The notes under the pieces are model-generated. The model made no database searches and was not told the origin of the DNA. It was given only the letters and a program-made list of their open reading frames with translations. Positions 49,048 to 58,508 of a stretch of DNA of 64,000 bases are shown piece after piece. Position 1 is the stretch's first letter. Each line of letters begins with the position of its first letter. This DNA is from CAYRYU01 sp964428355. GTDB taxonomy: Bacteria; Muiribacteriota; Ozemobacteria; Ozemobacterales; Ozemobacteraceae. The stretch lies in the NCBI GenBank assembly GCA_964428355.1, contig CAYRYU010000024.1, forward strand, positions 1 through 64,000, given 5' to 3'. The translations under genes and the position numbers were made by a program.

Positions 49048-51183
49048 TTGGTTTTCTCCTTCTCGTCACCCCCACACCCGGATCGGCCTGAATTCGGCGG
49101 TCCGGGTGGTCTTTTTTCGTTCGGGCGGGAAACCGCATGGGCCATTCTGGCTTTTTTCGCCGTTTGCGCTTTGTTCTTCCCAACCCTCCCGCCCGAGGTG
49201 AACTTCAGGGAGTGGGGTGCTGATGGACCAGAGTTGGCCCTGGCTGCGGCGAACCTTGGAGTTCCGCACCCTACCGGGTATCCCGTCTGGGTCCTGGTTG
49301 CCCACCTTTTCAGCCGCATCCCAGCGGGAACCCTCTTTCAACGGATCGCGGCTCTTTCCCTTCTTTCGACCGCGACAGGGGCGGCTTTCCTGACTCTGGC
49401 CTTCCTCGGCCTCACGAGATGGCTTGGGATAGGGCTTCCCCCTGCCGGTTGTGCCTTGCTTTCCGTCATGTCTGTTTCGGGCAGGTTTCTCTGGCAATCG
49501 GCCACCATCGTCGAGGTCTACTCGTTCAAGACCTTGCTCCATTGCCTTCTTCTCGCATGGGTCTTTCGCGGGCTCCTGGGCACGCATGGGCGACCGCTCA
49601 GAAACGGCTGTATCACGGGCGTGGTCCTTGGCCTTTGTCTCTCTCATCACCTCCAGTTCATGTTTTCCCTTCCGGGGCTTTTCCTTCTTCTCGTTTTCCA
49701 ACCGGAGGGTAGGAACCCGGTCTTCCTTGTTTCCGCGGTCCTGGTGACCATCGCGACGACCATCGGTTGGTATGGTTTGCTTCCGCTGTTGGGGGCCAAG
49801 GGGGGAACCGCGGTTTGGGGCGACATGGGGTCTTTTCACGGTTTGCTGGCCCACATCACAGGCAAGGAGTACCGGGGTTTCATGTTCTCGGTCGACCTCG
49901 TTTCCTGGTTCACGAAATGGACTGCCATTCCCCTCCTTCTCGCCGCCAACTGGACCTGGATCGCCGTTCCCCTCTCGGCGGGGATCCTGGTGGGCTTGCT
50001 CGCCTCATGCTTTCACGCCGGAAACGGATCCAGGAACAGGGTTTTCCTGTTCTCCTGGCTTGTTCTGATCCTCGTTCCCTCGGGGTTGAATCTGCAGTAT
50101 TCCATTCCAGACGTCGAGATCTATTTCAACGATGTCTTCGTTTCTTTTTCGCTGGTCTTTTCGGTGGCTGCAGGATGGCTCTGGAACCGCCTCCAAGGGG
50201 GGAGGGGCGGCAAGCCGGCCGCTCTGGGGGTCCTGGGAGTGATCCTTGTAGGAGCGACGATCGGGATCAACATCCCAGGCAGGTTCACGGAATTTCGTCT
50301 CGCCAGGGCTCCCGAACCGGCATTCCTGAGGACGAACTCGATGGCGAGGTCTCTACAGGAAAGCCGGCGGATGGCTTTTGTCCGGGGAGGCGGTTTCATG
50401 TTCCTGCTTAGGTACTCATGCCACCTGGTCGATCCTCTTCTGGAAAGCCGGGTTTTCAGCCTGGACCTCGCCCGCCTCCGTTGGTACAGGGAACGTTTCC
50501 GGGATCGCCTCGCCGGGGAGGGTTTTTCCCCCCTTCCGGAACGGGATGAAGAACTCTCTCCCAAGGAAATCGATGACTGGGCGCGGAATGCCTGGGCGAG
50601 CTTCCCTGAGAGAATCGCATTCGCGGCCCCCCTCGAACCGAGGGATGCCCTCCCCAGGGATGTGACCCTGAAAGGAGGTTGGTTCGTCAGGGAGAGTCCT
50701 GCTTCATCCTCTTGGGTTCCGGCAACCTTCGTAACCTTTGCGCCCGCGTCGACCAGGTCCCGGGATTTCCCCGCTTTCGCCGGTTGGCAGCCCTGTATCG
50801 TGAAATGTCAGACCGGGCAGGTTTTCGACCTCAGGTCCGACTCCACCGAACCAGGCGGTCCCAAGCTGCTCATGGCCACCTCCCCTCTCGAAATCTCTTT
50901 CCCGGAACCTGTCAGCGAGTTGTCTTTCCTGGCGATCCGTACCGGGTCAGGACCTTGCCGGCTGGGGTTATCGTCCCCCGATCTCGCTTCGGGGGCCAAC
51001 CTTCCGGATCTTTCGTTCCCATTCCAGGACGACCTGATCGATGACCAGTCGGCTTCGATGACCCTGGGGGCGATCCCCCCCGTCGATCTTGCCCTCGGGA
51101 AGCGGATTTCGGCGGGGAAGCTGGAAATCACCCTTTCTGATGGCGCCCCTCTGATGGTCCTGGGAATCGCGGGAAAGCCATGA
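49048..51183 (+). CDS. DUF2723-type membrane glycosyltransferase-like protein
   Basis: The frame has no ATG or GTG before the first TM, so TTG 49048 is used; 711 residues. Its ribosome-binding site is poor. The diagnostic segment GADGPELALAAANLGVPHPTGYPVWVL follows the first TM. It corresponds to the DUF2723/GT117 motif in which an acidic pair lies on the first extracytoplasmic loop, as in GT-C enzymes. About ten TM helices occupy residues ~25-400, then a ~300-residue soluble, Pro/Ser-rich domain. GT-C proteins use polyprenyl-phosphate sugars on the outer face of the membrane. It starts a three-gene operon directly after Flp pilin 2, suggesting pilin or surface-protein glycosylation (inference). 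Confidence 0.8.
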   Translation: MVFSFSSPPHPDRPEFGGPGGLFSFGRETAWAILAFFAVCALFFPTLPPEVNFREWGADGPELALAAANLGVPHPTGYPVWVLVAHLFSRIPAGTLFQRIAALSLLSTATGAAFLTLAFLGLTRWLGIGLPPAGCALLSVMSVSGRFLWQSATIVEVYSFKTLLHCLLLAWVFRGLLGTHGRPLRNGCITGVVLGLCLSHHLQFMFSLPGLFLLLVFQPEGRNPVFLVSAVLVTIATTIGWYGLLPLLGAKGGTAVWGDMGSFHGLLAHITGKEYRGFMFSVDLVSWFTKWTAIPLLLAANWTWIAVPLSAGILVGLLASCFHAGNGSRNRVFLFSWLVLILVPSGLNLQYSIPDVEIYFNDVFVSFSLVFSVAAGWLWNRLQGGRGGKPAALGVLGVILVGATIGINIPGRFTEFRLARAPEPAFLRTNSMARSLQESRRMAFVRGGGFMFLLRYSCHLVDPLLESRVFSLDLARLRWYRERFRDRLAGEGFSPLPERDEELSPKEIDDWARNAWASFPERIAFAAPLEPRDALPRDVTLKGGWFVRESPASSSWVPATFVTFAPASTRSRDFPAFAGWQPCIVKCQTGQVFDLRSDSTEPGGPKLLMATSPLEISFPEPVSELSFLAIRTGSGPCRLGLSSPDLASGANLPDLSFPFQDDLIDDQSASMTLGAIPPVDLALGKRISAGKLEITLSDGAPLMVLGIAGKP

Positions 51184-52727
51184 ACCGCAACAGTGGGCGG
51201 ATATGGCTTTTCCTGGCCTCCAACCTCTTTTTTCTTTTGTTCGCCTACGGAGGAATCCGCTCTCCTGACGGAGAGATCGTTTTCAGAACAGGTGTTTCCC
51301 TCGTGAGGACGGGCTCCTGGGCGGTCGAGGATGGACTGGAATGGAAGGATTTCGGGCTGTCTCCGGGTATCGATGGAAAACGCTATTCGATTTTCGGCCC
51401 CGGCCACGTTCTTCTGGCCTACCCTGTTTTCGCCCTTGCAGAAGGGATCACCGCCTCGCAATGTCCTGACCTGCTCCAAAGGCTCGTCTCACCCAGCCAC
51501 TTCCTCGGGGAAGGCCTGGGCCAGTTTGTCGGGGGGCGAAGGCCGGAGCCTTTCGATCAGCATTTCAAACGCTCCATCGTTGCCATCTGGAATGTTCCAG
51601 TGGCTTCCCTGGCGGTTCTGGCGTTTGAGTCCGTCGTGTTCTCCCTCATCGGATCGGTCTTCGCAGCCCGGCTTCTCGCGGTTCTTCTCGGTTTCGGGAC
51701 CTGCTTTCTCGCCTACTCGGGGACTTTCTTCGCCGAACCGCTGGTTACACTCCTGCTGCTCATCTCGTTCAAGCTCCTCATCGAGGCTTCAAGGGGGAAG
51801 GGGATCAAAGGGCCTGTTTTTTCCGGCCTTTCAGGGCTTGTTCTCGGAATAGCCGTTACTACACACATCACCGCGATCCTGTCCTTTCCCTTTTTCGCTC
51901 TAATGGCTTTCCTTGGAACTGGCGGCTTTCCCGGGAAGGAGAACATTCTCTGGAGGAACGGGGTTGTTTTCATCCTGGCCTGCTCAATCCCCCTGGCTCT
52001 CTTGGGCTGGTTCAACCTCGTAAGGTTCGGAAGCATGATCGAGACCGGAAGGTCGGTCCCGGGATTGTCTCCCGAGGTCGGATATGGAACATTCGCCGAC
52101 CCCGTCGAGGGTGTGCTCGGACTGCTTTTCAGTTTTGGAAAGGGCCTGATCTGGTATTCCCCTCTGGCATTTGCGGGAATCCTTTTCATCCGCAGGTTCT
52201 ACAGGGAGTTCCCCATCCCGGGGCTCGTTCTTCCTCTCATGGTTCTGGCGCGACTGCTCTTCATCGGATCGAGATCCGATTGGCAGGGCGGTTTCTCCCT
52301 TGGACCGCGATATCTGGTTCCCGTCTTTCCCTTCATGCTCCTCCCCCTCGCCCCCCTTGCCGCGATGGAGGATTCCCAGGATGGAGCGGGCCAGGATGTT
52401 CGGGATGGCGCTCCGGCGGGATGGTTTGCCGTGGCGGTGATGGCATTCGCCCAGCAGGCTTCATTCGCGCTCTTCGAGGTATTCACGCATCTGCACGTCG
52501 TCAGGAAGTTTTGCGCCGAATCCATGGATCCGGCGGCGTTCTATGGGTTCGCATACTCCACCTGGGAAACCGCGCCATTCGTCAATGTCCTGTCCGGAAG
52601 GCCAGCCTCCGCGATACTGCGCCTGACCGGCCTTCCGAATCAGTTCCTCTGGCCTCTCGCCGTGGTCGCAGGCGCCTTTTTCATCCGCCTCTTCCTTGCC
52701 CGGGGAAAAACGTGCGGGGAATCGTGA
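51180..52727 (+). CDS. ArnT/GT-C-like polytopic membrane protein
   Basis: This 515-residue protein overlaps the previous gene by ATGA. The first loop after TM1 holds SPDGEIVFRTGVSLVRTGSW, with the Asp-Gly-Glu typical of GT-C transferases. About ten further TM helices and WQGGFSLGPRYLVPVFPFMLL near residue 365 match the family's conserved late loop. It is probably a lipid-linked-sugar-dependent glycosyltransferase of unknown acceptor, acting in the inner membrane with its active site in the periplasm. Confidence 0.78.
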   Translation: MNRNSGRIWLFLASNLFFLLFAYGGIRSPDGEIVFRTGVSLVRTGSWAVEDGLEWKDFGLSPGIDGKRYSIFGPGHVLLAYPVFALAEGITASQCPDLLQRLVSPSHFLGEGLGQFVGGRRPEPFDQHFKRSIVAIWNVPVASLAVLAFESVVFSLIGSVFAARLLAVLLGFGTCFLAYSGTFFAEPLVTLLLLISFKLLIEASRGKGIKGPVFSGLSGLVLGIAVTTHITAILSFPFFALMAFLGTGGFPGKENILWRNGVVFILACSIPLALLGWFNLVRFGSMIETGRSVPGLSPEVGYGTFADPVEGVLGLLFSFGKGLIWYSPLAFAGILFIRRFYREFPIPGLVLPLMVLARLLFIGSRSDWQGGFSLGPRYLVPVFPFMLLPLAPLAAMEDSQDGAGQDVRDGAPAGWFAVAVMAFAQQASFALFEVFTHLHVVRKFCAESMDPAAFYGFAYSTWETAPFVNVLSGRPASAILRLTGLPNQFLWPLAVVAGAFFIRLFLARGKTCGES

Positions 52728-54241
52728 TGGGGCAGGGGGGGGGAAAGCTTCTCCCGGGCTCGAACCGGACGCACCTTCGCCTTGTTGCCGCGGCAGGTGT
52801 CTTTCAGCTGATACTGGCTTTCCACATGCTGGGGTCATTCTGGATCGATCCCCAATCCAGCATCGATGCCTCGTATTACCATATCCTCGCCTCGAGGCTC
52901 AAAGCCGGCCTGGGTTTCACAGAGCCCTTCGTCTGGAACTTCCTGAAGGAGTATCCCTCGCTGACCCACCCAATCGACTACTGGATGCCTCTGGCGGGAC
53001 TCTTTTACCGAGGCGGGAAAAAGGTCTTTCCTGGATATCCGGAGGTTTTCCTCAACCGTTTCATCTGGGCCGCTCTATCGACCTGGGTTTTTCTCGAGGC
53101 CCTGGGCCGGTGCGGATCCTGGGCCATCGGCCTGTTCGCGGCAGTGTGCCTCGGATGCGGAGGGAAGTTCGGCTACTACGTTTCGACGACGGACAACATC
53201 GCGCTTTATGCAAGCCTGGGGTTGCTATTCTTTTCGGATCTTCCTCGTCCCGACTCCGTCGGAAGGAGTTTCAGGCTGGGGCTGACTTCCGGCTTGATGG
53301 CCCTGACCAGGATCGAGGGTTTGATATTCGGGGCCTTCGCCCTTGCCTTCTCCCTTTTCAGAGGCTCCAGGGCTTTTACCATGCTGCTTCTCGCGGCCTC
53401 ACTCTCATTGGTTCTCGCCCCGTGGTGTGCAAGGAACATGCGGGAGATCGGGGTCATCTGGCCATCGAATCGGGACTCGCTGTTCCTCCAGGAATACAAC
53501 GACCTTTTCCGCCCCGATGCTCCGCGGGGGGCGGATGCCTTTCTGAGCCGGGGTTGGGGGTGGATCGCGGAGCAGAAATTTTCTGCCCTTCGCCGAAACC
53601 TGCTCGAGTTTTTCTTCGTCCCGTTCCACCTGATTCTCTTTCCGTTCTTCCTCGCTGGGCTTGCGGAACTCCCGGGAAGATGGCCATTCATGGGACTTTT
53701 CACGGTAATGTGGCTCCTCAACGGCTTGCTGTTCAGCGTCCAGAGCGTCCATGGAACCGCCTTCCACATCACCGCGGCGTTTTTCCCCCACATCTCTCTG
53801 ACGACCGCGCTCGGAATTAGAAACCTTTTGAACCGGATCTTCCCCGGACAGCCCCGGAAACCCGTTCGGATTATGGCCGGCGTCTTCTCCCTCTTCGTTC
53901 TGGGCTTTTCGATCGCATCGGGAGCGGCTATCCGCGATTCCTACGACTCCACCAACAAACCCTACCGCGACCTTCTGCGGGAAGCCCGCTTGAATTCCGA
54001 CTATGGGACGACAGGAACACATCACCCCATACTCGTCCATCTCCTGTCGGGCCGGCCCACCATCTGCATTTCCCCCTCGGGGGCCCCATCGCCCTTTTTG
54101 ATGGCCGACCGGTACGGAATGGGAAGTCTGATACTGGACAACCGGTATCCGATCCCGTCTTCTGCCGAAATCGCTTCTTCCGGTTGGAAAACGGTTTCGT
54201 CGACCACCTGCCTGCTTCTCCTGAAAAGGCCCGCCGGGTGA
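52727..54241 (+). CDS. GT-C-like polytopic membrane protein, paralog of 55872-57377 product
   Basis: The start codon ATG 52727 overlaps the previous TGA (GTG 52724 is possible); 504 residues. After TM1 come IDPQSSIDASYYHILASRLKAG and THPIDYWMPL, then FGYYVSTTDN and MALTRIEGL. The same landmarks in the same order occur in the convergent gene at 55872-57377 (VDPQASLDSSYYHL, THPLDYWQPL, YGFYIATTDN, MSLTRVEGV), so they are paralogs. Multiple TM helices and an acidic first loop fit GT-C enzymes. The stop codon lies in the first copy of an 18-base tandem repeat. Confidence 0.78.
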   Translation: MGQGGGKLLPGSNRTHLRLVAAAGVFQLILAFHMLGSFWIDPQSSIDASYYHILASRLKAGLGFTEPFVWNFLKEYPSLTHPIDYWMPLAGLFYRGGKKVFPGYPEVFLNRFIWAALSTWVFLEALGRCGSWAIGLFAAVCLGCGGKFGYYVSTTDNIALYASLGLLFFSDLPRPDSVGRSFRLGLTSGLMALTRIEGLIFGAFALAFSLFRGSRAFTMLLLAASLSLVLAPWCARNMREIGVIWPSNRDSLFLQEYNDLFRPDAPRGADAFLSRGWGWIAEQKFSALRRNLLEFFFVPFHLILFPFFLAGLAELPGRWPFMGLFTVMWLLNGLLFSVQSVHGTAFHITAAFFPHISLTTALGIRNLLNRIFPGQPRKPVRIMAGVFSLFVLGFSIASGAAIRDSYDSTNKPYRDLLREARLNSDYGTTGTHHPILVHLLSGRPTICISPSGAPSPFLMADRYGMGSLILDNRYPIPSSAEIASSGWKTVSSTTCLLLLKRPAG

Positions 54242-54270
54242 GAAAGGCCCGCCGGGTGAGAAAGGCCCGC
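54225..54270. repeat. 18-base tandem repeat, 2.6 copies, spanning a stop codon
   Basis: The unit AAAGGCCCGCCGGGTGAG occurs at 54225-54242 and 54243-54260, with a ten-base partial copy after. The first copy contains the TGA of the 52727-54241 gene. The array fills much of the 44-base gap between two convergent genes and suggests replication slippage. Confidence 0.85.
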
Positions 54271-54285
54271 GCCCACGTCCAAAAG

Positions 54286-55875
54286 TCAGGGGCGGATGGG
54301 GATGGTCTTCCACCCTTCTCTCGCGATCATCCGCTCCATCGCAGGATGCCGGTTCAGATACAGGCAGATCATCACCCTGTCCTTCCGGACGGGAACCGCG
54401 ACCATCACGGCATCCCCCGGAAAGGTGTCGGTGGGGGAGACCGGAAGGAACATCCGCTTGAAATCTTCGCGGACGACCCGGGCTGGAACCTCCTCGGGCG
54501 TGGCAAGCCAGGGATCGCCGATCACGAGGGTTACGGACCGCCCGACAAGATATGGAAGCGTGGCCCTCCTCTGGTGGCCCGGCATCAACCCTTCGATGAC
54601 TCCGTTTCGAGCGACCCATCTGTCGTTGAGCCCCAGCATGTCGATGGTCTCGAGTTTCGAGTAAAATGGAATTGCCCCGGCGGGGGTGGTCGAAATCCGG
54701 AAACCGGGTTCCCCGCCGAATGCGCTGCCCAGGAATTTCCCGATGCCGCTCCAGTCCTCTCCGGAGGAGGAGACATACTCGTGCAGTTCGGCGGTTCCCT
54801 GGATTCCGTAGTTCGTTATCGTGAGCCCCCATGCGACCGCATGGTGGATCGACCCGATGAAGAACAGTGTAAGGAAGGCCCTTCGCAGTTTCTCATCCGA
54901 CACGTGGTCGAAAATCACACTGCAGAAAAGGAGAGCCATGAAAGGCCAGACGGGAACCATGAAGCGGAACTCCATGAAGTCGCCTCCGACCTTGACCACG
55001 AAAGCCACCCAGAGGAGTATGAACTGGAGGAGGATCGACCTGGGGCCCGACCAGTCCCTTGTGTAGCGTTCCCAGGGGGCCACGCTGAGCGCCATGAAAA
55101 AGTGGAAGAAGAGAAGGTAGGAAAGGAAGAACGCGTAAACGAAATGGAAACCCACCACCAGGGAGGGGTTCGTCCCGACTTTGGTGTAAAAGGTGTTCGG
55201 AAGAGGATCTCCGTAAAACCATTGCATCCCCGCCATCCAGCCCGCGACGGTTCCGAAAAAGAGGGCGGAAAACCAGCCCAGCCTCGCGAACCTGCCCTCC
55301 CGCAACAACCTGAGGGCCACATGTCCCCAGATGAGCGCACCCCAGAGACCCGAATCGGGCCTTGTCAGGAACGCCGCTGCCAGGATTGCTGAAAGACCGA
55401 GAAGCGATTCGGGGGATTCCCGCCCCTCGTTGGAAATGGCGAAGAAAACCTCGGTTCCCCAAATGAACAGGGCCGCCTGAAGCTGCGTCTCGAGACCCCC
55501 GGTCGCATAGGACAGGAAAGAGAAATTTGTACCGACGACGACCATTCCCATCAGTGCCCGTCCGTCATCGGAAAACAACCGCTGCCCCAACCTGAAACAG
55601 CCGATCAGGGACGCCCCGAAGGAAAGAAGACCCAAGGCCCAGGAAAAGCCGATCGGATCGAAGCCCACCCGTATGCCAAAGGCGATCAGGATCGTCCAGA
55701 GAAGATTCGTGAATCCCGCAACCCTTTCCCCGGGGTTGAAAACAAGCCCCTCTCCACGCACAAGGTTTTCCGCGTACCGGAATGATATGAAGGCATCGTC
55801 CTGGATGAATCTGGCCGACCAGGCAAGAAGGAGAAGGGCGGAAAAAACGAGCCAGAAACGTGCCTTCGGGTTCAC
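54286..55875 (-). CDS. GT-C-like polytopic membrane protein (arabinofuranosyl/mannosyl-transferase-like)
   Basis: This 529-residue protein has TM1 followed by QDDAFISFRYAENLVRGEG and GERVAGFTNLLWT, the first-loop motif (Asp-Asp, then TNLLW) common to GT-C enzymes including actinobacterial arabinofuranosyltransferase-like proteins. GLETQLQAALF, LTRPDSGL and YGDPLPNTFYTK are further hallmarks of that group. About ten TM helices are followed by a C-terminal soluble part. Its start overlaps the stop of the upstream gene by ATGA, so it is second in a two-gene minus-strand operon. Confidence 0.8.
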   Translation of the reverse strand: MNPKARFWLVFSALLLLAWSARFIQDDAFISFRYAENLVRGEGLVFNPGERVAGFTNLLWTILIAFGIRVGFDPIGFSWALGLLSFGASLIGCFRLGQRLFSDDGRALMGMVVVGTNFSFLSYATGGLETQLQAALFIWGTEVFFAISNEGRESPESLLGLSAILAAAFLTRPDSGLWGALIWGHVALRLLREGRFARLGWFSALFFGTVAGWMAGMQWFYGDPLPNTFYTKVGTNPSLVVGFHFVYAFFLSYLLFFHFFMALSVAPWERYTRDWSGPRSILLQFILLWVAFVVKVGGDFMEFRFMVPVWPFMALLFCSVIFDHVSDEKLRRAFLTLFFIGSIHHAVAWGLTITNYGIQGTAELHEYVSSSGEDWSGIGKFLGSAFGGEPGFRISTTPAGAIPFYSKLETIDMLGLNDRWVARNGVIEGLMPGHQRRATLPYLVGRSVTLVIGDPWLATPEEVPARVVREDFKRMFLPVSPTDTFPGDAVMVAVPVRKDRVMICLYLNRHPAMERMIAREGWKTIPIRP

Positions 55876-57377
55876 TGTCCAGCCCGCCGAAACAGCAGGA
55901 AAGGGCTTTCCGACGCGACCTGAACGAACCCATCATATGAAGAAGCGATGTTGGTGTGGGCTCGGGTATCGATCAGGATCCAGTCGCATGAAAACCGGTC
56001 CGCGAGCACAACCGTCGATCGCGGATCAATATAGGGGGCAAGAACACCTTCGTTCCCTGAAATGACATTCACATACATGGGGAAAGACGATACCACGCGG
56101 TCTTCCCTGGGGATCGGGTTCTTCGAAAGGAAATCCTTGTACGGCTGTTTGGCTTCGGTGTAGGACGAAATGCTGTAGTGTGCACCCATCAGGGAAAATG
56201 CCACTATCCAAGCTCCGAAAAGCAGTACCAGCGAACGTTTCAAATTGGGGGTCCAATGGGAAATGAACCCTCTAAAGCACCCGTCGAAAGCCCCTGCCAC
56301 AACTATGGCATTGGCGGGAAGAAAGGCAGAAGCCAGGTGTAGGGTCGTGCCTTGCAGGCTCTGGACGGTAAACAGGATTCCACAAACCAGGAGGAAGAAA
56401 ACGTGGAAAACCAGGAGCACCGCTCCATATGAATTCCAAAGGGTCCAAATCCCGAAAACCCAGAATGGGGCAAGGAGAATGTGGTTGGGAACCATGAACA
56501 GGTCAGCCATGTTCTTGCGGATTCCGTCAAGCTTTTGTGCAACGATCGGTCCCCATCCCTTTTTTGCGAAATTCTCGAAGGTTCCTGGGAAGTCCAGCTC
56601 GAACATCTCCTTGTACTCGTGCAGGAAAAAGGCCTTCGGGTTCGAGGGCCAGGGCTTTCCGGTTACCATGAGGTTCCGGGCAACCCACGGGGACACCGTC
56701 AAAGCGAAGATCGCGATACCCGCGAAAGTCCCTTTCCAGTTTTTCAGTTTGAACGGAAGCCAGAGGAACCCCAGGAAGGCGAAGAAAACGCCCTCAACCC
56801 TGGTCAGGCTCATCAGGGCTGTTACGAAGCCGACCAGGATCCCCTGGCGGATAAGCTCCGCCCGGTTCCCGTCCACCCTGGTTGCAAGGTTTCGGAACAG
56901 GAAGAACCCCATGACCGCGTAGAACATGACGTTGTCCGTCGTCGCGATGTAGAACCCGTACTTGCCCGCGCAGCTCGTGAAGAGGAACGCCAGGAAGGCA
57001 AGAAACCAGTTCCCGAACTTTTTCCGAACCTCATGGAAAACGAGGATGGCCAACAAGGCCCATGCGATGCGGTTCATCAGGATCTCCCCTTCCACCCCCG
57101 CAACACCACGGGCTCCGGCATACAAAACGATCCCGAGGGGTTGCCAGTAGTCAAGGGGATGGGTAAGGGCATCGAATTCCCGGAGATGATACCAGATGAA
57201 AGGCTCCGTGAACCCCTTCCCCTGGAGGAGACGTTCCGCAACGAGATGGTAATAGGAGGAGTCAAGGCTCGCCTGCGGGTCGACCCCCCCCAGCGAAAGA
57301 TAATGGAAGCCGTAGGAGAGCGAAAACAGCGCAATTGAGATCAGGATTAGAGTTGGCATTCGAGGTTTTCTGTTCAT
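55872..57377 (-). CDS. GT-C-like polytopic membrane protein, paralog of 52727-54241 product
   Basis: ATG 57377 is chosen because the upstream in-frame ATG at 57398 lies within the predicted -10 element; 501 residues. The first loop carries VDPQASLDSSYYHLVAERLLQGKGF, then THPLDYWQPLG, KYGFYIATTDN and SLTRVEGV, all matching the convergent paralog. Many TM helices and an acidic first loop place it with GT-C-type transferases. The pair of paralogs in inverted orientation flanks a third transferase gene. Confidence 0.78.
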   Translation of the reverse strand: MNRKPRMPTLILISIALFSLSYGFHYLSLGGVDPQASLDSSYYHLVAERLLQGKGFTEPFIWYHLREFDALTHPLDYWQPLGIVLYAGARGVAGVEGEILMNRIAWALLAILVFHEVRKKFGNWFLAFLAFLFTSCAGKYGFYIATTDNVMFYAVMGFFLFRNLATRVDGNRAELIRQGILVGFVTALMSLTRVEGVFFAFLGFLWLPFKLKNWKGTFAGIAIFALTVSPWVARNLMVTGKPWPSNPKAFFLHEYKEMFELDFPGTFENFAKKGWGPIVAQKLDGIRKNMADLFMVPNHILLAPFWVFGIWTLWNSYGAVLLVFHVFFLLVCGILFTVQSLQGTTLHLASAFLPANAIVVAGAFDGCFRGFISHWTPNLKRSLVLLFGAWIVAFSLMGAHYSISSYTEAKQPYKDFLSKNPIPREDRVVSSFPMYVNVISGNEGVLAPYIDPRSTVVLADRFSCDWILIDTRAHTNIASSYDGFVQVASESPFLLFRRAGQ

Positions 57378-57393
57378 CGTGCGTCGTGAAAAA

Positions 57394-57422
57394 ATCATGC
57401 CCAAAGGGGGGGGAATTGTCAA
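57394..57422 (-). promoter_or_regulatory. Sigma-70-type promoter of the minus-strand transferase operon
   Basis: On the minus strand TTGACA, 17 bases, CATGAT. The predicted start is near 57387, about ten bases before ATG 57377. Confidence 0.5.
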
Positions 57423-57508
57423 CCCCGGTATTGATCGGTTATGCAAGGGTCTTGACAGCATGGATTGGGGAGTACTAAAATTCCCAAAACGAAAAGAGGG
57501 GTGGACAC

Positions 57509-58501
57509 GTGAGAAAAATCAAGGTTGTTTCCGTTGTTGTGATTATCGGTTCAGTCATCGCCCTCGGCCTATTCATGGGGAAACAGATGTTTTCGTTCCT
57601 TGAAGAGAAGAGCCTCCCCGCTGTGCACGCAAAGCCCAGGGTCGACAAGGATTCCGTCGAAACCTCAGCTGACAAAGAAATTTCACAGGGCACTGTATCC
57701 CAGCCTCAGGCACAGCTTCCCCCGGGCGGACCAGCGGAAGCCGTCCTCCAGCCCCCCCTGAGCGAACCAGGAAAGGTCCCGGCTCCATCTCCGGCCGTGG
57801 TCCAGACAACGGCGGCCGCGCCCCCTTCCCCCAACACCGAAGTTTCGGCGAATCCCTCGGGGGCGGGAAATCCTCCTTCAAACCTGGTCCCGGGGGTTGC
57901 CTCCGGTCCTTCTGCAGGGGAAAAATGGGTTGCACATGCCCTCGAGAACGGCACCAAGTGCCGGGCCGAACCGGACCCCAAAAGCCGCGAACTGATGAGG
58001 GTCAACAAGGGCACGCGTGGGTTCGTCCTCGAGAAGAAGGATGGTTGGACCAAGATCAAGTGGGAGTTCAACCGCAAGATCGGATGGACGCGGGACGATC
58101 TTTTGATCCAAGGCCCGATCGAGATCATGAGGAGTCTTGTCGATCCCAAGGGAAACATCGCCAGCGTGACCACGCAGAACATCCAGACGGCGGTGAAGAA
58201 AGCCAAAACTATGGCCCAGAACGTGAGCGTCGCAGTTGCCAAACCGGTTCCACCCTCCGAAACCGTAAAGGGTTTCGTTCCTGGGGAGAAACTTCCGGAA
58301 GAAGCGAAAATCTCTGCTGACCCCTTTGCGCGGGTTCGGGAAACTCCCGATACAAAATCGCTGGCCGTCGGGCGCCTTCCCAAGGGAGTCATGGTGAAGA
58401 TAAAGTCGGCCAAGCAGGTTGGCCGGCATTACTGGTTCCAGATCCAGTACAACAATGGAAGGAAGGAAGGTTGGACCCGGGAGGACAACCTTCAGTTCTG
58501 A
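57509..58501 (+). CDS. Membrane-anchored double SH3-like domain protein
   Basis: GTG 57509 with GAGGGGTGG upstream gives 330 residues. One N-terminal TM (VVSVVVIIGSVIALGLFMG) is followed by a Pro/Ser/Ala-rich linker to residue ~140. A bacterial SH3-like domain (VAHALENGTKCRAEPDPKSRELMRV ... WTKIKW ... GWTRDDLL) is at ~143-210, then a short linker and a second SH3-like domain (ARVRETPDTKSLAVGRLPKG ... GWTREDNL) at ~272-330. Such domains bind peptidoglycan peptides or assist in envelope localisation. TTGACA at 57452 suggests its own promoter, divergent from the transferase operon. Confidence 0.8.
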   Translation: MRKIKVVSVVVIIGSVIALGLFMGKQMFSFLEEKSLPAVHAKPRVDKDSVETSADKEISQGTVSQPQAQLPPGGPAEAVLQPPLSEPGKVPAPSPAVVQTTAAAPPSPNTEVSANPSGAGNPPSNLVPGVASGPSAGEKWVAHALENGTKCRAEPDPKSRELMRVNKGTRGFVLEKKDGWTKIKWEFNRKIGWTRDDLLIQGPIEIMRSLVDPKGNIASVTTQNIQTAVKKAKTMAQNVSVAVAKPVPPSETVKGFVPGEKLPEEAKISADPFARVRETPDTKSLAVGRLPKGVMVKIKSAKQVGRHYWFQIQYNNGRKEGWTREDNLQF

Positions 58502-58508
58502 CCCTTGA

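Noticed and set aside
53405..54832. Long open frame of 475 codons on the minus strand
   Set aside because: It is antisense to one transferase gene and out of frame with another. The protein is Arg/Gly/Pro-rich with no domain, typical of a GC-rich shadow.
54184..55392. Long open frame of 402 codons on the plus strand
   Set aside because: It is antisense to a clear GT-C gene, and its translation is charged low-complexity sequence.
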